The translations under genes and the position numbers were made by a program. From positions 162,663-226,662 of the forward strand of contig DFXE01000010.1 of the NCBI GenBank assembly GCA_002381645.1: DNA of 64,000 nucleotides, given 5' to 3'. This DNA is from Bacteroidales bacterium UBA4116 (GTDB lineage: Bacteria; Bacteroidota; Bacteroidia; Bacteroidales; Tannerellaceae). Below are positions 8,376 to 16,704 of the stretch, in pieces. Under the pieces are notes generated by a model that was not told the DNA's origin, did not search any database, and saw only the letters and a program-made list of their open reading frames with translations. The number at the start of each line of letters is the position of its first letter. Positions within the stretch are counted from its first letter, which is position 1.

Positions 8376-9261
8376 TGAATCCTCGTTTCGGCTTCTTCTC
8401 TTTTTTCTTTTTCACGGGAATTTGTTCCTCCTCTTTATTGATATCAGGAGTAAGCAAGCCTAATGCAGAGGATAAACCCAAATCGGGAAGATTGAAAGAT
8501 TGTTTATTCTCCGTCTTATTTTCCTGCTTATCTGCATACAAGCCTTTTTGCATATCTGTATTTTTTCTTTCATCGGTAATTTGCCGTTCCTGCATATTGA
8601 GCTGGTCGGAAATACTTCCGTTCTTCATGGTGTTGTAGTATTCAAAGGATTCAGTTAGAGGGCGGTTGTAACTGAATAGCCTGTCAAATCCCTGTTCCAA
8701 CAAGCGGAACAGGTTCTTCCTGTCAAAACCGCCCTTAACCGTTCCTTTCGTGGTGTTCTTGTGATTGGTAAGCGGAGATAGCTTCTTTTTATTGGATTGG
8801 TCTTTACGGCTGACAATCAAATGACAGTGCATATTCAGTTCATTGTTCGACCTGTCCCGACTGAAATGTATCTTGCCATAAAACTTTATATCCTCTGCCG
8901 ATAGTCCTTTGTTGAAGTTCTTAGCATATTCGGGAATAACCACTTCCCGGATATACCGTTTCATGGCTTCGGCTTGTTCCTGTTCGGTGTTACCCATTGC
9001 CCGAAGTTCCTTTTCTGATGGGCTGACATGGATAGCGTAAAACTTGGCATCTGTCTTTAATAGCTGACCGATATTACTATCTATGTCTTTTATAACTTGT
9101 GATTTGTAGATATTATCATCCGTCAGGTTGAAAAAGCCCTCTGTATAGATTCCTTGCTCCATGCGTTCCATGTCCTCATGCTCCAAATAATTACATAGCT
9201 TTCGGCTACTGCCTGCATTATTATATGTGCCTTTGGACGGTGGCGGGAAATCTATGTTCAT
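8368..9261 (-). CDS. Relaxase of the DUF5712 / BfmB-BtgB type
   Basis: A 297-residue mobilization nuclease of the nested element (start MNIDFPPPSKGTYNNAGSSR). The metal-binding histidines are in NELNMHCHLIVSRKD (HxH, about residue 165). YAIHVSPSEKELRAMG lies before it, and NLFRLLEQGFDRLFSY and a basic tail (KKKKEKKPKRGFRR) follow. It should nick oriT and lead the strand into a co-resident mating channel. It lies three bases downstream of the BfmA-like gene in one operon. Confidence 0.8.
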   Translation of the reverse strand: MNIDFPPPSKGTYNNAGSSRKLCNYLEHEDMERMEQGIYTEGFFNLTDDNIYKSQVIKDIDSNIGQLLKTDAKFYAIHVSPSEKELRAMGNTEQEQAEAMKRYIREVVIPEYAKNFNKGLSAEDIKFYGKIHFSRDRSNNELNMHCHLIVSRKDQSNKKKLSPLTNHKNTTKGTVKGGFDRKNLFRLLEQGFDRLFSYNRPLTESFEYYNTMKNGSISDQLNMQERQITDERKNTDMQKGLYADKQENKTENKQSFNLPDLGLSSALGLLTPDINKEEEQIPVKKKKEKKPKRGFRR

Positions 9262-9264
9262 GGG

Positions 9265-9891
9265 TTACTCGTTTATCAGGTCGTTAATCTCGGTTCTTAG
9301 GTTCTCTTTGCGTTTACCGTCCATTACTCCGCAGGTTGCAAGTTCCGAATAAAGGGAAATTAATTTCAATAGCTTCTGATTATTCCTTTGTTGTATCTGG
9401 GTTTGGCTATTAATCGTCTTGGAATGATTGTCGATAGTAGCAGATAGTTTATCAAGGCTTGCGGACTGGTTATTTATTACCACCGCTATTTTGCCGAAAT
9501 GCTCGTCTAACTTTTTCAGAACATTGACAAGGTTATCTTTTGAGGTGTTTATTTCTGAATTTATTTTTTCCGTCAGGATTCCGACAGCCGTATCGAACTT
9601 AACGGCTATTGAATGGCTTGTTCGTATCATAGGGTTGAGTTGTTCTTCTTCGTAGTGGCGAATGAAGCGGATAATATCATCCTGCCGTTTGTTAATCTTG
9701 GATAGTTCCGATTTTACCGATTCGGGAGCATCCGCAGGATTGATATGTGCCTTATCGATGTACCCGAATGCCAGTTTTACAACTTCACTCTTTTTCAGCG
9801 AATAGCGTTTACATATCTTTTCTACTAAACGCCCTGTTTCCTTATCTATGGAAACAGTAGTATATATAATCTTTGGGGCTTCATCTTTCAT
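9265..9891 (-). CDS. BfmA/BtgA-family mobilization accessory protein
   Basis: A 208-residue protein. The N-terminus (TTVSIDKETGRLVEKICKRY, then KKSEVVKLAFGYIDK) looks like a ribbon-helix-helix DNA-binding segment. A long helical, coiled-coil region spans about 70-180 (INNQSASLDKLSATIDNHSK). Such proteins bind oriT and recruit the relaxase encoded next to them. The start at 9891 faces the hairpin-rich region 9892-10195, a second oriT candidate. Confidence 0.8.
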   Translation of the reverse strand: MKDEAPKIIYTTVSIDKETGRLVEKICKRYSLKKSEVVKLAFGYIDKAHINPADAPESVKSELSKINKRQDDIIRFIRHYEEEQLNPMIRTSHSIAVKFDTAVGILTEKINSEINTSKDNLVNVLKKLDEHFGKIAVVINNQSASLDKLSATIDNHSKTINSQTQIQQRNNQKLLKLISLYSELATCGVMDGKRKENLRTEINDLINE

Positions 9892-10195
9892 GATAATTAC
9901 TTTTTAATGGAATTTCATGTTATTAAAAGTCTGATAATTAGCGATAAATACAAAAGGCTAATTATTGGACTAATTATAGTGGTTTATGCTAAACCTCTAA
10001 AGCCGAAGGCTTTGCCCCGCAGGGCAAGAGGAAGAACAGGACGAAGTCCAGTTCCCTCTTGCTCAATTTAGCGAAACGAACAGAGCCGGTAGGCGAGGTT
10101 ATTTCTGCTAAATGCGGAGCCATTACTTGAAGGCGTAAACTTAAAACAAGCCTTCATTCGCTTGCGCTATTCTGCTTAGAACATAAAAAGCAGAT
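9892..10195. other. Gene-free stretch with consecutive hairpins upstream of the mobilization genes
   Basis: The stretch has AGCCGAAGGCT, then GCCCCGCAGGGC, then a larger hairpin whose arms are GCAAGAGG...GGAC and GTCC...CCTCTTGC (about 10020-10070). A-rich sequence and GCTAATTATTGGACTAATTA lie nearer 9950. No reading frame is evident. The position just upstream of bfmA-like and relaxase genes fits an oriT, a structured leader RNA, or both. Confidence 0.45.
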
Positions 10196-10552
10196 TCATT
10201 CATCTTTCAGGTCTTTTTTATCCTCATCTTTGGGTTTGGGATGCTTCTTTTCAAAGTCCTGCCACGTCTGGAAATCCATATGGGAGCGAACAAACTCCCG
10301 AACATCAGAAGTCCGGTAATAGGTCTTATGGGCTATCATAAAGAACGGGAGTTTCTTGCTTGACCTGTACCGCTGTAATGTCCTGTACGACACTTTTAAG
10401 AGAAAGGCTAAATCCTGATTATCAAGCAGGGTTTCATCTTCACTAAATACTTCTTTGGTGTTTATCAGGGATTTTAAGTCCTGACCGATTTCACTCAATT
10501 TCTTGGATAACTTCTGCATCCACTTTTCGAAATCTTCGTTATTTATATACAT
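10196..10552 (-). CDS. Helix-turn-helix protein, excisionase-like
   Basis: A 118-residue protein. LLDNQDLAFLLKVSYRTLQR, then YRSSKKLPFFMIAHKTYYRT and SDVREFV form the same winged-helix motif as the genes at 7223 and 7787. It has an extra acidic and basic C-terminal tail (KHPKPKDEDKKDLKDE). It stands alone, about 300 bases upstream of the mobilization operon. Likely a regulator or excisionase. Confidence 0.75.
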   Translation of the reverse strand: MYINNEDFEKWMQKLSKKLSEIGQDLKSLINTKEVFSEDETLLDNQDLAFLLKVSYRTLQRYRSSKKLPFFMIAHKTYYRTSDVREFVRSHMDFQTWQDFEKKHPKPKDEDKKDLKDE

Positions 10553-10714
10553 ATTGCTTCGTTTTTGAGATTATTAATTCGTTATCTCAATGCATTGATA
10601 AAGCAAAGGACGGAAGAACAACGCAAATAAAATAGGGGAATCCCCATGAGTTCCCCTATAAATTGTTTGTAAACACTTAATATTCAGATTATTGTAAAAT
10701 GGTTATTTTTCATC

Positions 10715-11327
10715 TTATGTTGAAGTGGCTTTAATGATAAGGTTTTTCAGATAATCCAATGCTTTAGTCAGATTGAACGGCTTACGTTTAAATACTCGTT
10801 CTTTTGATTTATAGGCACTTCCGAAAGTGAAATTAAAAGATTGTTCTAAAGCGTGGGCAATATGAATGTATGGAGCAGGTTTTCCTTCTTTATTAAGGAA
10901 CTGTCCGGAAAATTCAAAAGAAACCGCTAATTCGCCCATACTATCAATCCCTAAGCCGTCTTTGGACTTAGGGATAAAATAGACTTTGGGGTTGTCGGAT
11001 TGTATATTACTGGGAAATCTGTTCGCTTGCAGAATAGTAAGTTTCAGTAAATCAATTTCTGATTCAAGAAATAGAATTGCTTTTCTAAAATAGGCAAATT
11101 TCAGGGCATTTTTCCCCCTCCTCGTACCGATAAAGTAATTGTAGAAATGTCAACTCAATACGAGTATCATTCAGCATTCGATAGACTTCTGAATAGTCTG
11201 TTTCGGGCTGGCTGACCGCTTTCATATGTTTTGTAAAGCACCCATAGGCATTTTCCATTTCTTCGTTTGTAACTAATGAAGTATCAGACAATAAGCTGAA
11301 TAACTTCAAATTCCAGTTTTTATCCAT
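10715..11327 (-). pseudogene. Frameshifted hypothetical gene
   Basis: Two reading frames appear to be parts of one gene. The upstream part (11085-11327) starts MDKNWNLKLFSLLSDTSLVT and ends early at EEGEKCPEICLF. The other frame continues without a stop (KFAYFRKAILFLESEIDLLK and onward) through MGELAVSFEFSGQFLNKEG to a stop at 10715. A 1-base change in the GGGGAAAAATGCCC tract near 11105 would join them into about 200 residues. The C-terminus (FNLTKALDYLKNLIIKA) is faintly like the tail of RteC regulators, too weak to name. Function unknown. Confidence 0.6.
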
Positions 11328-11543
11328 AATTTTCTGACTTTAAGTGATTTAATGAAAGATTCTTTGTCATAACGGGATGTTTAACTTGATTCACTGGAAT
11401 TTTTAGTGGCTTTTCTAGACGATTTTCATGAACTGTCCATAAATGTAATTTTTAAAGGGTTAATATTAAAACTCTGTTTTTTTGTGGTTTATATATCTAC
11501 AACTATGAGGTTTGGAATGAATACCAACATCTTAGACATATCA

Positions 11544-12074
11544 TTAAAAGCATAATCCTAATTTGATTGATATAGTATGATGGCTAAGTTTTTCTTCAAA
11601 TTCTTTATGAAAATAACTGTCGGTCTGTTTCTTTAACCGTTCTAGCTCCTGCAACTCATAGCCAACCGCCAGTTGCAACTTCATTTTATTTTTCAGCGGG
11701 TATTGAATCCCGATAGAAGGGTTCATGAAAAATCCGCCGTTGGTATTACCGGACGGGGCAAAAGAATATCCGGTAGCATATTCGGCATAAGGCGTAAACC
11801 TTCTTTCCCTGCCGATTTGAAACCTTATACTTCCATACACAGGGATAAGCGTTTTCTCATAAAATGATAAGCCCGTTCCTACTCCGGCAGACCATCTATC
11901 GGTCAGCTTGTAATACCCCAAGACCTGCCATGTGAAAGGAGTGGAGGAAGGTGTACTCATGGATAATCCCGTTCCGATAGTCGTTGCGAAAGATATTTTA
12001 CTTTCGCCATTGGTTTGCGCTTTCACGCTACTAACTGTAATACACAGAAGTATAATAAAGATAAATCGTTTCAT
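11544..12074 (-). CDS. Small outer-membrane beta-barrel protein
   Basis: A 176-residue protein with a signal peptide (MKRFIFIILLCITVSSVKAQ) followed by alternating amphipathic strands (GTGLSMSTPSSTPFTWQVLG, YTPYAEYATGYSFAP-like) and a terminal aromatic residue (SIKLGLCF), as in eight-stranded porin-like barrels. It is the last gene of the TetR-DUF2271-ApbE-DUF2271 operon, one base after the preceding stop. It may anchor or give outside access to the flavinylated lipoproteins; this is inference. Confidence 0.7.
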   Translation of the reverse strand: MKRFIFIILLCITVSSVKAQTNGESKISFATTIGTGLSMSTPSSTPFTWQVLGYYKLTDRWSAGVGTGLSFYEKTLIPVYGSIRFQIGRERRFTPYAEYATGYSFAPSGNTNGGFFMNPSIGIQYPLKNKMKLQLAVGYELQELERLKKQTDSYFHKEFEEKLSHHTISIKLGLCF

Positions 12075-12075
12075 A

Positions 12076-12801
12076 TCATTGAATATTAATGGTTATTTCT
12101 TTTGCGATGTTTAATGCGGATGTCAAAGAAGATGTGTCAGAATAAATATTCCCGTTGCTTCCGTCAGGGCTGCTATGCCCAATGATTGTTGCCGAATATT
12201 GCTTCTTGTTGGAATCGAGGTCTATTTCCGCTGAATAAACTACGGCGGGTTGTCCGCTACCTTCTTTACCACCTGAATAATTTGCATCCCCTTCTTTTGC
12301 ATTTTTAGGGTAATTATCGTTCCAGTCCGTAGAATGGTTCAGTTCTATTTTTACAACGAATTGTTTCAAATCACCGACCGGACGCATTTTTACGTCAAAA
12401 CTTCCGTGTGGTGTTGCACCGGATATACCGTCAACCAAAGGTTGAGCCTTTGTTGGCAGATACAATCCGTCCGGATACTGAACCCCACGAGCGTAACACC
12501 ATACCGGCAATGATTCTTTCCGTCTGTTACCCCCATTGGATTGCCACGACTCGGTTGCTATCTTATGGCTTGCATAAATGGTTGTGAGGTAATTACCTGC
12601 CAAATCCTCCACCCATATAGCAATTTGGGGTGGATTTTTCTTGTTAATACCCAGAAATGCAGGGAAGTCATGTAACCATTCATCACCCTTTATTACCAAG
12701 ACTTTAATATCGTCCTCTTTGTAGGTAACTAAATCCTTGTCGCAAGAGGTCAGCATTCCCAGTGCTGTAAATCCTGCTACTACTAAATTTTTTGCTTTCA
12801 T
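12076..12801 (-). CDS. DUF2271 lipoprotein with ApbE flavinylation motif
   Basis: A 241-residue lipoprotein (lipobox GMLTSC, Cys20). Conserved DUF2271 blocks are NPPQIAIWVEDLAGNYLTTI, GGNRRKESLPVWCYARG and DGLYLPTKAQP. Residues 124-130 read DGISGAT, the D-x-x-(S/T)-G-A-T signature to which ApbE attaches FMN on the Ser/Thr (Ser127). With ApbE next door it is probably an FMN-carrying extracytoplasmic electron carrier. It is a paralog of the gene at 13850, with the motif at the same residue. Confidence 0.75.
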   Translation of the reverse strand: MKAKNLVVAGFTALGMLTSCDKDLVTYKEDDIKVLVIKGDEWLHDFPAFLGINKKNPPQIAIWVEDLAGNYLTTIYASHKIATESWQSNGGNRRKESLPVWCYARGVQYPDGLYLPTKAQPLVDGISGATPHGSFDVKMRPVGDLKQFVVKIELNHSTDWNDNYPKNAKEGDANYSGGKEGSGQPAVVYSAEIDLDSNKKQYSATIIGHSSPDGSNGNIYSDTSSLTSALNIAKEITINIQ

Positions 12802-12861
12802 TCTTACTTTATTTATTTGTTAATAATGTGTCCGAGTGGGTACATTGTGGGTAAAAAAATA

Positions 12862-13863
12862 TCACACATACCTATTCATGCTTTCCGACTGTTTTATACA
12901 GTAGTTATCCTGTTCGTCCAGATAAATGATATAATACTCCATTGCTCCGTTTGTTCGTAGCAATTCGTCCAGTTTGTCTGTTTCTACTGCCATAATTGCG
13001 GTAGCATATGCATCGGCGGTGGTACAATCGGAAGCAATAACCGTAGCACTTAAAATACGGTTATTCGCCGGATAACCTGTCTGCGGATTAATCGTGTGCC
13101 CATATCGCTTGCCGTTTTGGGAGAGGTAGTTATTATAGTTCCCCGAAGTCGCAACCGCTATTTTTCCCGTCAGACGAAGGATTATTTCAAATTCGGACGA
13201 TTTATCAATTCCTAAATACTTGGGCGGTTTAATTATCCCGATAGACCAATCCGAGCCTGCACCATTTTTACCCTTTGTTACAATCTCACCGCCTATATCA
13301 ACCATGTAGTCATTTACACCTTTGCTGTCGAGGTAACGGGCAATAATATCACATGAAAGTCCGTCCCCGATAGCAGAAAAGTTTAGTTGAGTACGGGAAT
13401 CTTCCTTTTCAATGGAATCATTTCTTAGAGTAACTTTGAAGTAGCCGACATACTCCATTATTTCATTTATCAAGCTATCGGACGGTTCTTCTATATTCTT
13501 AAATCCAAATCCCCAAAGATTGATTAACGGAGAACAGGTAGGGTCAAATACTCCTTTTGTCTTTCCCGCAAGTTCCATTGAACGGTTAAAGGCTTCTATG
13601 AAAATGTCATCCAAAGCGACTTCCTTGTTATTATTTACTTTCGATAAGGTTGATTGAGGGTCGAACGGATTGAGGGATTCGTAAAAGACATCATAAATAA
13701 ACAGGATATCTTCGCTCAAATCGTAAGGATAGTTGTAAGTTATCCTGTAATAAGTATGCCTTTCTCCCGTCAATACGTGATATTTGCTCTTATCATCGCA
13801 TCCGGCAGAGCTATATAATATAAAAGGGAACATAGCTAATGTGAATTGCTTATTGATTAACAT
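12862..13863 (-). CDS. apbE: ApbE-like FAD:protein FMN transferase, lipoprotein
   Basis: A 333-residue protein with a lipobox-like signal (FILYSSAGC). It transfers FMN from FAD to Ser/Thr of target proteins outside the cytoplasm. ApbE blocks are visible: STLSKVNNN, KGVFDPTCSPLINLWGFG, SAIGDGLSCDIIARYL, YMVDIGGEIVTKG, VATSGNYNNY, HTINPQTGYPANN and SDCTTADAYATAIMA. It overlaps the upstream DUF2271 gene by 14 bases and is followed by a second DUF2271 gene, so enzyme and substrates are made together. Confidence 0.9.
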   Translation of the reverse strand: MLINKQFTLAMFPFILYSSAGCDDKSKYHVLTGERHTYYRITYNYPYDLSEDILFIYDVFYESLNPFDPQSTLSKVNNNKEVALDDIFIEAFNRSMELAGKTKGVFDPTCSPLINLWGFGFKNIEEPSDSLINEIMEYVGYFKVTLRNDSIEKEDSRTQLNFSAIGDGLSCDIIARYLDSKGVNDYMVDIGGEIVTKGKNGAGSDWSIGIIKPPKYLGIDKSSEFEIILRLTGKIAVATSGNYNNYLSQNGKRYGHTINPQTGYPANNRILSATVIASDCTTADAYATAIMAVETDKLDELLRTNGAMEYYIIYLDEQDNYCIKQSESMNRYV

Positions 13864-14578
13864 ATACAGTAACTTTTTTTACAATACCCAGAGCCGTAGT
13901 CAGTTTAGAAGTATCGGGATAAATGTTGCCATCGGAACCGTCTAGACTGCTATGCCCGATAAGCTCCCCCTTAAATTCCCGTTGCCCGTTAGTCAAATCA
14001 ACGACAACTTGATAAACGATTGCAGGTTGTCCGCTTCCCATTTTTCCACCGGAATAATTAGCATCTCCCTCTTTTGCGTCTTTAGGATAATGTTCATTGA
14101 AATCCGTCGAGTGATTAAATTCGCACTTAACAACGAACTGCTTAATATCTCCGCTCATTTGAAGATTAGCCGTGAAACTGCCTTTGGGTGTCGCTCCGGT
14201 TACTGCATCCGGCAACGGCTCATTCTTGGTCGGAAGATAAAGCCCATCGGCATACTGCTTACCTTGTGCATAACTCCAACAGGGGAGCGATTCTTTACGC
14301 CTGTTTCCTCCGGCAGCAGTCCATGACTGCTTTGCCAACTTCTCGCTAACATAGATGGTGGAAAGGAAATTTCCTTCCAAATCCTCTGTCCATATAGCTA
14401 TCTGCGGTGCATTCTTCTTTTTGATAAACCAGAAGAGAGGAAAGTCATGTAACCACCCGTTCCCTTGTTCTATGGAGACTGTAATATTACCGTTGCCAAA
14501 TTCCGAATGAATAGTATTTTGTCCGCTGCATCCCAGTGTGGTTATTGCTAAAGTCATACTTAAAATTGCTTTTTTCAT
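13850..14578 (-). CDS. DUF2271 lipoprotein with ApbE flavinylation motif
   Basis: A 242-residue lipoprotein (signal MKKAILSMTLAITTLGC, Cys17) closely related to the gene at 12076: NAPQIAIWTEDLEGNFLSTI, GGNRRKESLPCWSYAQG, DGLYLPTKNEP. Residues 124-130 read DAVTGAT, an ApbE target motif with Thr127 as the predicted FMN site. It starts six bases after the tetR stop. Two paralogous flavoproteins in one operon could pass electrons in series or serve different partners. Confidence 0.75.
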   Translation of the reverse strand: MKKAILSMTLAITTLGCSGQNTIHSEFGNGNITVSIEQGNGWLHDFPLFWFIKKKNAPQIAIWTEDLEGNFLSTIYVSEKLAKQSWTAAGGNRRKESLPCWSYAQGKQYADGLYLPTKNEPLPDAVTGATPKGSFTANLQMSGDIKQFVVKCEFNHSTDFNEHYPKDAKEGDANYSGGKMGSGQPAIVYQVVVDLTNGQREFKGELIGHSSLDGSDGNIYPDTSKLTTALGIVKKVTVYVNQ

Positions 14579-14584
14579 TGGTGG

Positions 14585-15178
14585 TTATTTTATCATTATA
14601 TCTATCAGTACATCAATCCCTTTAGCTATCTTCTCCCAACCTTTATCGCTTTGGATGTCAATATCATTATACATCTTACAGTTTTCTGCGAACATGGCTA
14701 AATAGACAATTCCAGCATCCATAAGAGCAGATATGGCTTGTAATTGTTCCTTATCTACCTTTGCAAATCCTGACATTATTTCCATAAATTGTACTCCGTT
14801 TTTTTCTCTTTGGGCGCGGATTTCTACTACGAAATCTTTATCAGAAGACAGTTCCCATCGTTTCAATCTTTTAAGCGCAGTATTATCTCTGTATTCAGCT
14901 ATTTCCCTGCGATAAAACGTTTTCAAATAAACTTTAATATCCGCAACATCCGGTCGTTCCAATGGTGTATTAAGCCAAAAATCATGCTTCTTCATGTAAG
15001 CATAGATTAAGCCGTCGAGAGATTCAAAATAGCGGTAAATGAGAGTTTTATTTACTCCCGCTTGCTCTGCCACTTTCCTTACTCCAAGCGATTCAAAACC
15101 TTCCCCTACAATAAGTTCTCCGACCGCATTAATCAGTTTTTCTTCGGTCATATCCCGGTCTCTTTCTATTTTCGTCAT
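14585..15178 (-). CDS. TetR-family regulator of the ApbE/DUF2271 operon
   Basis: A 197-residue protein (a Met ten codons in, at 15151, is an alternative start). The N-terminal HTH reads EEKLINAVGELIVGEGFESL, then VRKVAEQAGVNKTLIYRYFE. The C-terminal ligand domain is helical. It is first gene of the operon and lies directly behind a perfect 13-2-13 palindrome overlapping the -7 element, so it probably represses itself and the flavin genes. The inducer is unknown. Confidence 0.85.
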   Translation of the reverse strand: MTKIERDRDMTEEKLINAVGELIVGEGFESLGVRKVAEQAGVNKTLIYRYFESLDGLIYAYMKKHDFWLNTPLERPDVADIKVYLKTFYRREIAEYRDNTALKRLKRWELSSDKDFVVEIRAQREKNGVQFMEIMSGFAKVDKEQLQAISALMDAGIVYLAMFAENCKMYNDIDIQSDKGWEKIAKGIDVLIDIMIK

Positions 15179-15186
15179 TTTAATTC

Positions 15187-15214
15187 AATTTTGTATCCAA
15201 CTGGATACAAAATT
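15187..15214. promoter_or_regulatory. TetR-type operator
   Basis: AATTTTGTATCCA (15187-15199), a 2-base spacer, then TGGATACAAAATT (15202-15214): perfect 13-bp arms. It lies between the tetR start and its promoter and includes the -7 element, so binding would block RNA polymerase. Confidence 0.85.
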
Positions 15215-15239
15215 AAGTAACCATTCGGACACAACCAAA
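15208..15239 (-). promoter_or_regulatory. Promoter of the TetR/ApbE/DUF2271 operon
   Basis: On the minus strand TTTG (15239-15236) is followed by 20 bases and TAATTTTG (15215-15208), matching the Bacteroidetes -33 TTTG and -7 TAnnTTTG at the usual spacing. The -7 element is inside the operator palindrome. Confidence 0.8.
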
Positions 15240-15339
15240 TTTTTTAGTGATTATTTTTAGATTGAAAGTGTATTTTACTGAAAAAAAAAGAAATACAACA
15301 ATGGAAAGTAAAGTATATATGTTATTGAAAAATAAATCG

Positions 15340-15347
15340 TATATTTG
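15340..15347 (+). promoter_or_regulatory. Possible outward promoter at the right end of the nested element
   Basis: TATATTTG matches TAnnTTTG and points into the severed integrase half. No matching -33 is clear. No long coding frame lies between it and the element end at 15481, so it may be the remains of an element-end gene or merely drive the fragment. Confidence 0.35.
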
Positions 15348-15420
15348 CTGTAGAGTTATTTGAAACAATGGAGAAATAAAGCAGACCAAAGTAGTTCGCT
15401 CGTTTCTAAATCGTTACCCA

Positions 15421-16173
15421 TTGTTTATCTTCCTTTCATTAATTATCTGTTGTTCAACGGATAAATTTCAAATCTTCTATTGTTTCACCGGGCTTGCGTA
15501 CATAGATGTAAAGAACTTACGTAACTCTAATATCCGAACTTCTTTTGATGACGGATTATGGATTATGGGTAAACGGGAGAAAACTGGTGTTAATTACAAC
15601 GTCCCTTTACTTGATGTTCCAAAACAAATTATAGATAAGTATTCCGGAAAGTTGCCGGATGATAAAGTTCTTCCGGTTATGAGTAATCAAAAAATGAATG
15701 AGTATTTGAAGGAAATCGGAACAGTCTGCGGAATTGATAAGAATTTAAGCTATCACCTTGCAAGACATACGTTTGCAACCCTTACCTTGACCAAAGGGGT
15801 ATCTATCGAAAGTGTGTCGAAGATGTTAGGGCATACGAATATTAAAACGACCCAAATTTATGCAAGGATCACAGATGTTAAGGTTAGCAACGATATGGCT
15901 TCATTTGCCGAAAAACTGGAACAAAAAAAGATAAAATCCAAATCTAATTTAGATAAACTGTTTGAATGTTTGTCTTTAGGTGAAAAAATGGCATTATTTA
16001 ATCTTCCTACTACTCTATCCGATGATCCTGAAAGAACAAAGCGTATTTCATTTATGTGGCAAAGCCTATCGGAAGAAGAAAAATCTTCTCTTTGGACGAA
16101 TACTTTTGGAAAAGAAGATGCTTTTTCCTTCAAGCCAATGATGAAAGTTCAAAAATTAGCGGTAAACCAATAA
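15421..16173 (+). pseudogene. int: ICE tyrosine recombinase, 3' half (catalytic domain)
   Basis: Integrase homology begins at 15481 with CFTGLAYIDVKNL and continues to a stop at 16173; the 20 codons before it come from the inserted element. The catalytic residues are here: NLSYHLARHTFATL (HxxRH), MLGHTNIKTTQIYARI (His and Tyr). The tail of about 80 residues (KSNLDKLFECLSLGEKMALF onward) is longer than in IntDOT. It continues the fragment at 325-1091. It may still be translated from an internal start but lacks DNA-binding domains. Confidence 0.9.
15472..15491. other. Right junction (attR-like) of the nested mobilizable element
   Basis: ATCTTCTATT (15472-15481) is the perfect inverse of 1092-1101. 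TGTTTCACCGG (15481-15491) is the integrase C-F-T-G segment repeated imperfectly at 1081-1091 (7 of 11 bases match). Core homology would be partial, as tolerated by IntDOT-like recombinases. Confidence 0.75.
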
Positions 16174-16184
16174 AATACAATATC

Positions 16185-16697
16185 ATGGAACTACAAATCA
16201 TACAAAGTAAGATTTATGAAATCAGAGGAATGCGTGTTCTTTTGGATTTTGATTTAGCAGAAATGTATCAAGTAGAAACAAAAAATCTGAAACGTGCTGT
16301 AAGGCGTAATATAGAACGCTTCCCGGAAGATTTTATGTTTGAACTAACAGATAGTGAAAACGAAGACTTGAGGTGCAATTTTGGCACCTCAAGTTGGGGA
16401 GGTAGTCGTTATCCCCCATTCGCATTCACCGAACAAGGGGTTGCCCAACTTTCGAGTGTACTCAACAGCCCTTTAGCGATTCAAGTAAATATATCAATAA
16501 TAAGGGCTTTCGTTGCTTTACGCCAATATGCACTGGGTTACGCTGAATTAAATCGTAAATTGGAGGATTTTATGATCGAAACCAATATGCAGTTCAGCGA
16601 TATTTATCAGGCTCTTACGGAACTTGCTTCACAAAAGGAACAGGAAAACAAGCCCCGTAAGCGCATAGGCTTTAATGTTCAACAAGATGAAGAATAA
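16185..16697 (+). CDS. ORF6N domain protein
   Basis: A 170-residue protein starting MELQIIQSKIYEIRGMRVLL at 16185; an upstream in-frame ATG at 16056 lies inside the integrase remnant and is not preferred. ORF6N features: LLDFDLAEMYQVETKNLKRA, RRNIERFPEDFMFELT, RYPPFAFTEQGVAQLSSVLN, and IIRAFVALRQY. ORF6N proteins are phage- and element-borne DNA-binding regulators. It follows the integrase half by 12 bases. Target unknown. Confidence 0.85.
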   Translation: MELQIIQSKIYEIRGMRVLLDFDLAEMYQVETKNLKRAVRRNIERFPEDFMFELTDSENEDLRCNFGTSSWGGSRYPPFAFTEQGVAQLSSVLNSPLAIQVNISIIRAFVALRQYALGYAELNRKLEDFMIETNMQFSDIYQALTELASQKEQENKPRKRIGFNVQQDEE

Positions 16698-16704
16698 TAT
16701 AATT

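Larger units (their letters stand above)
1092..15481. mobile_element. Nested integrative mobilizable element, about 14.4 kb, inside the ICE integrase
   Basis: It is bounded by the inverted repeats AATAGAAGAT / ATCTTCTATT and splits the integrase reading frame at the conserved CxTG codons. It carries two tandem integrases, HTH excisionase-like genes, a BfmA-type accessory protein and a DUF5712 relaxase, but no mating-channel genes. Mobilization by an ICE is therefore expected. Cargo: an AlbA_2/GHKL-nuclease operon and an ApbE/DUF2271 operon. Confidence 0.8.

Noticed and set aside
10715..11327. RteC assignment for the frameshifted gene
   Set aside because: Only a faint resemblance in the last 25 residues; the upstream part does not match RteC.
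15361..15380. ATG at 15368 near the right end of the nested element as a gene start
   Set aside because: The frame is ATG GAG AAA TAA, three codons only.
1231..15422. An 11-base direct repeat CGTTACCCATT at 1231-1241 and 15412-15422 as the att core of the nested element
   Set aside because: Joining there would not restore the integrase frame, while the CxTG junctions with the AATAGAAGAT inverted pair do. It may be chance or a secondary site.
16056..16184. Upstream ATG for the ORF6N gene at 16056
   Set aside because: It would place the start inside the integrase remnant; the ORF6N domain begins directly at the ATG at 16185.
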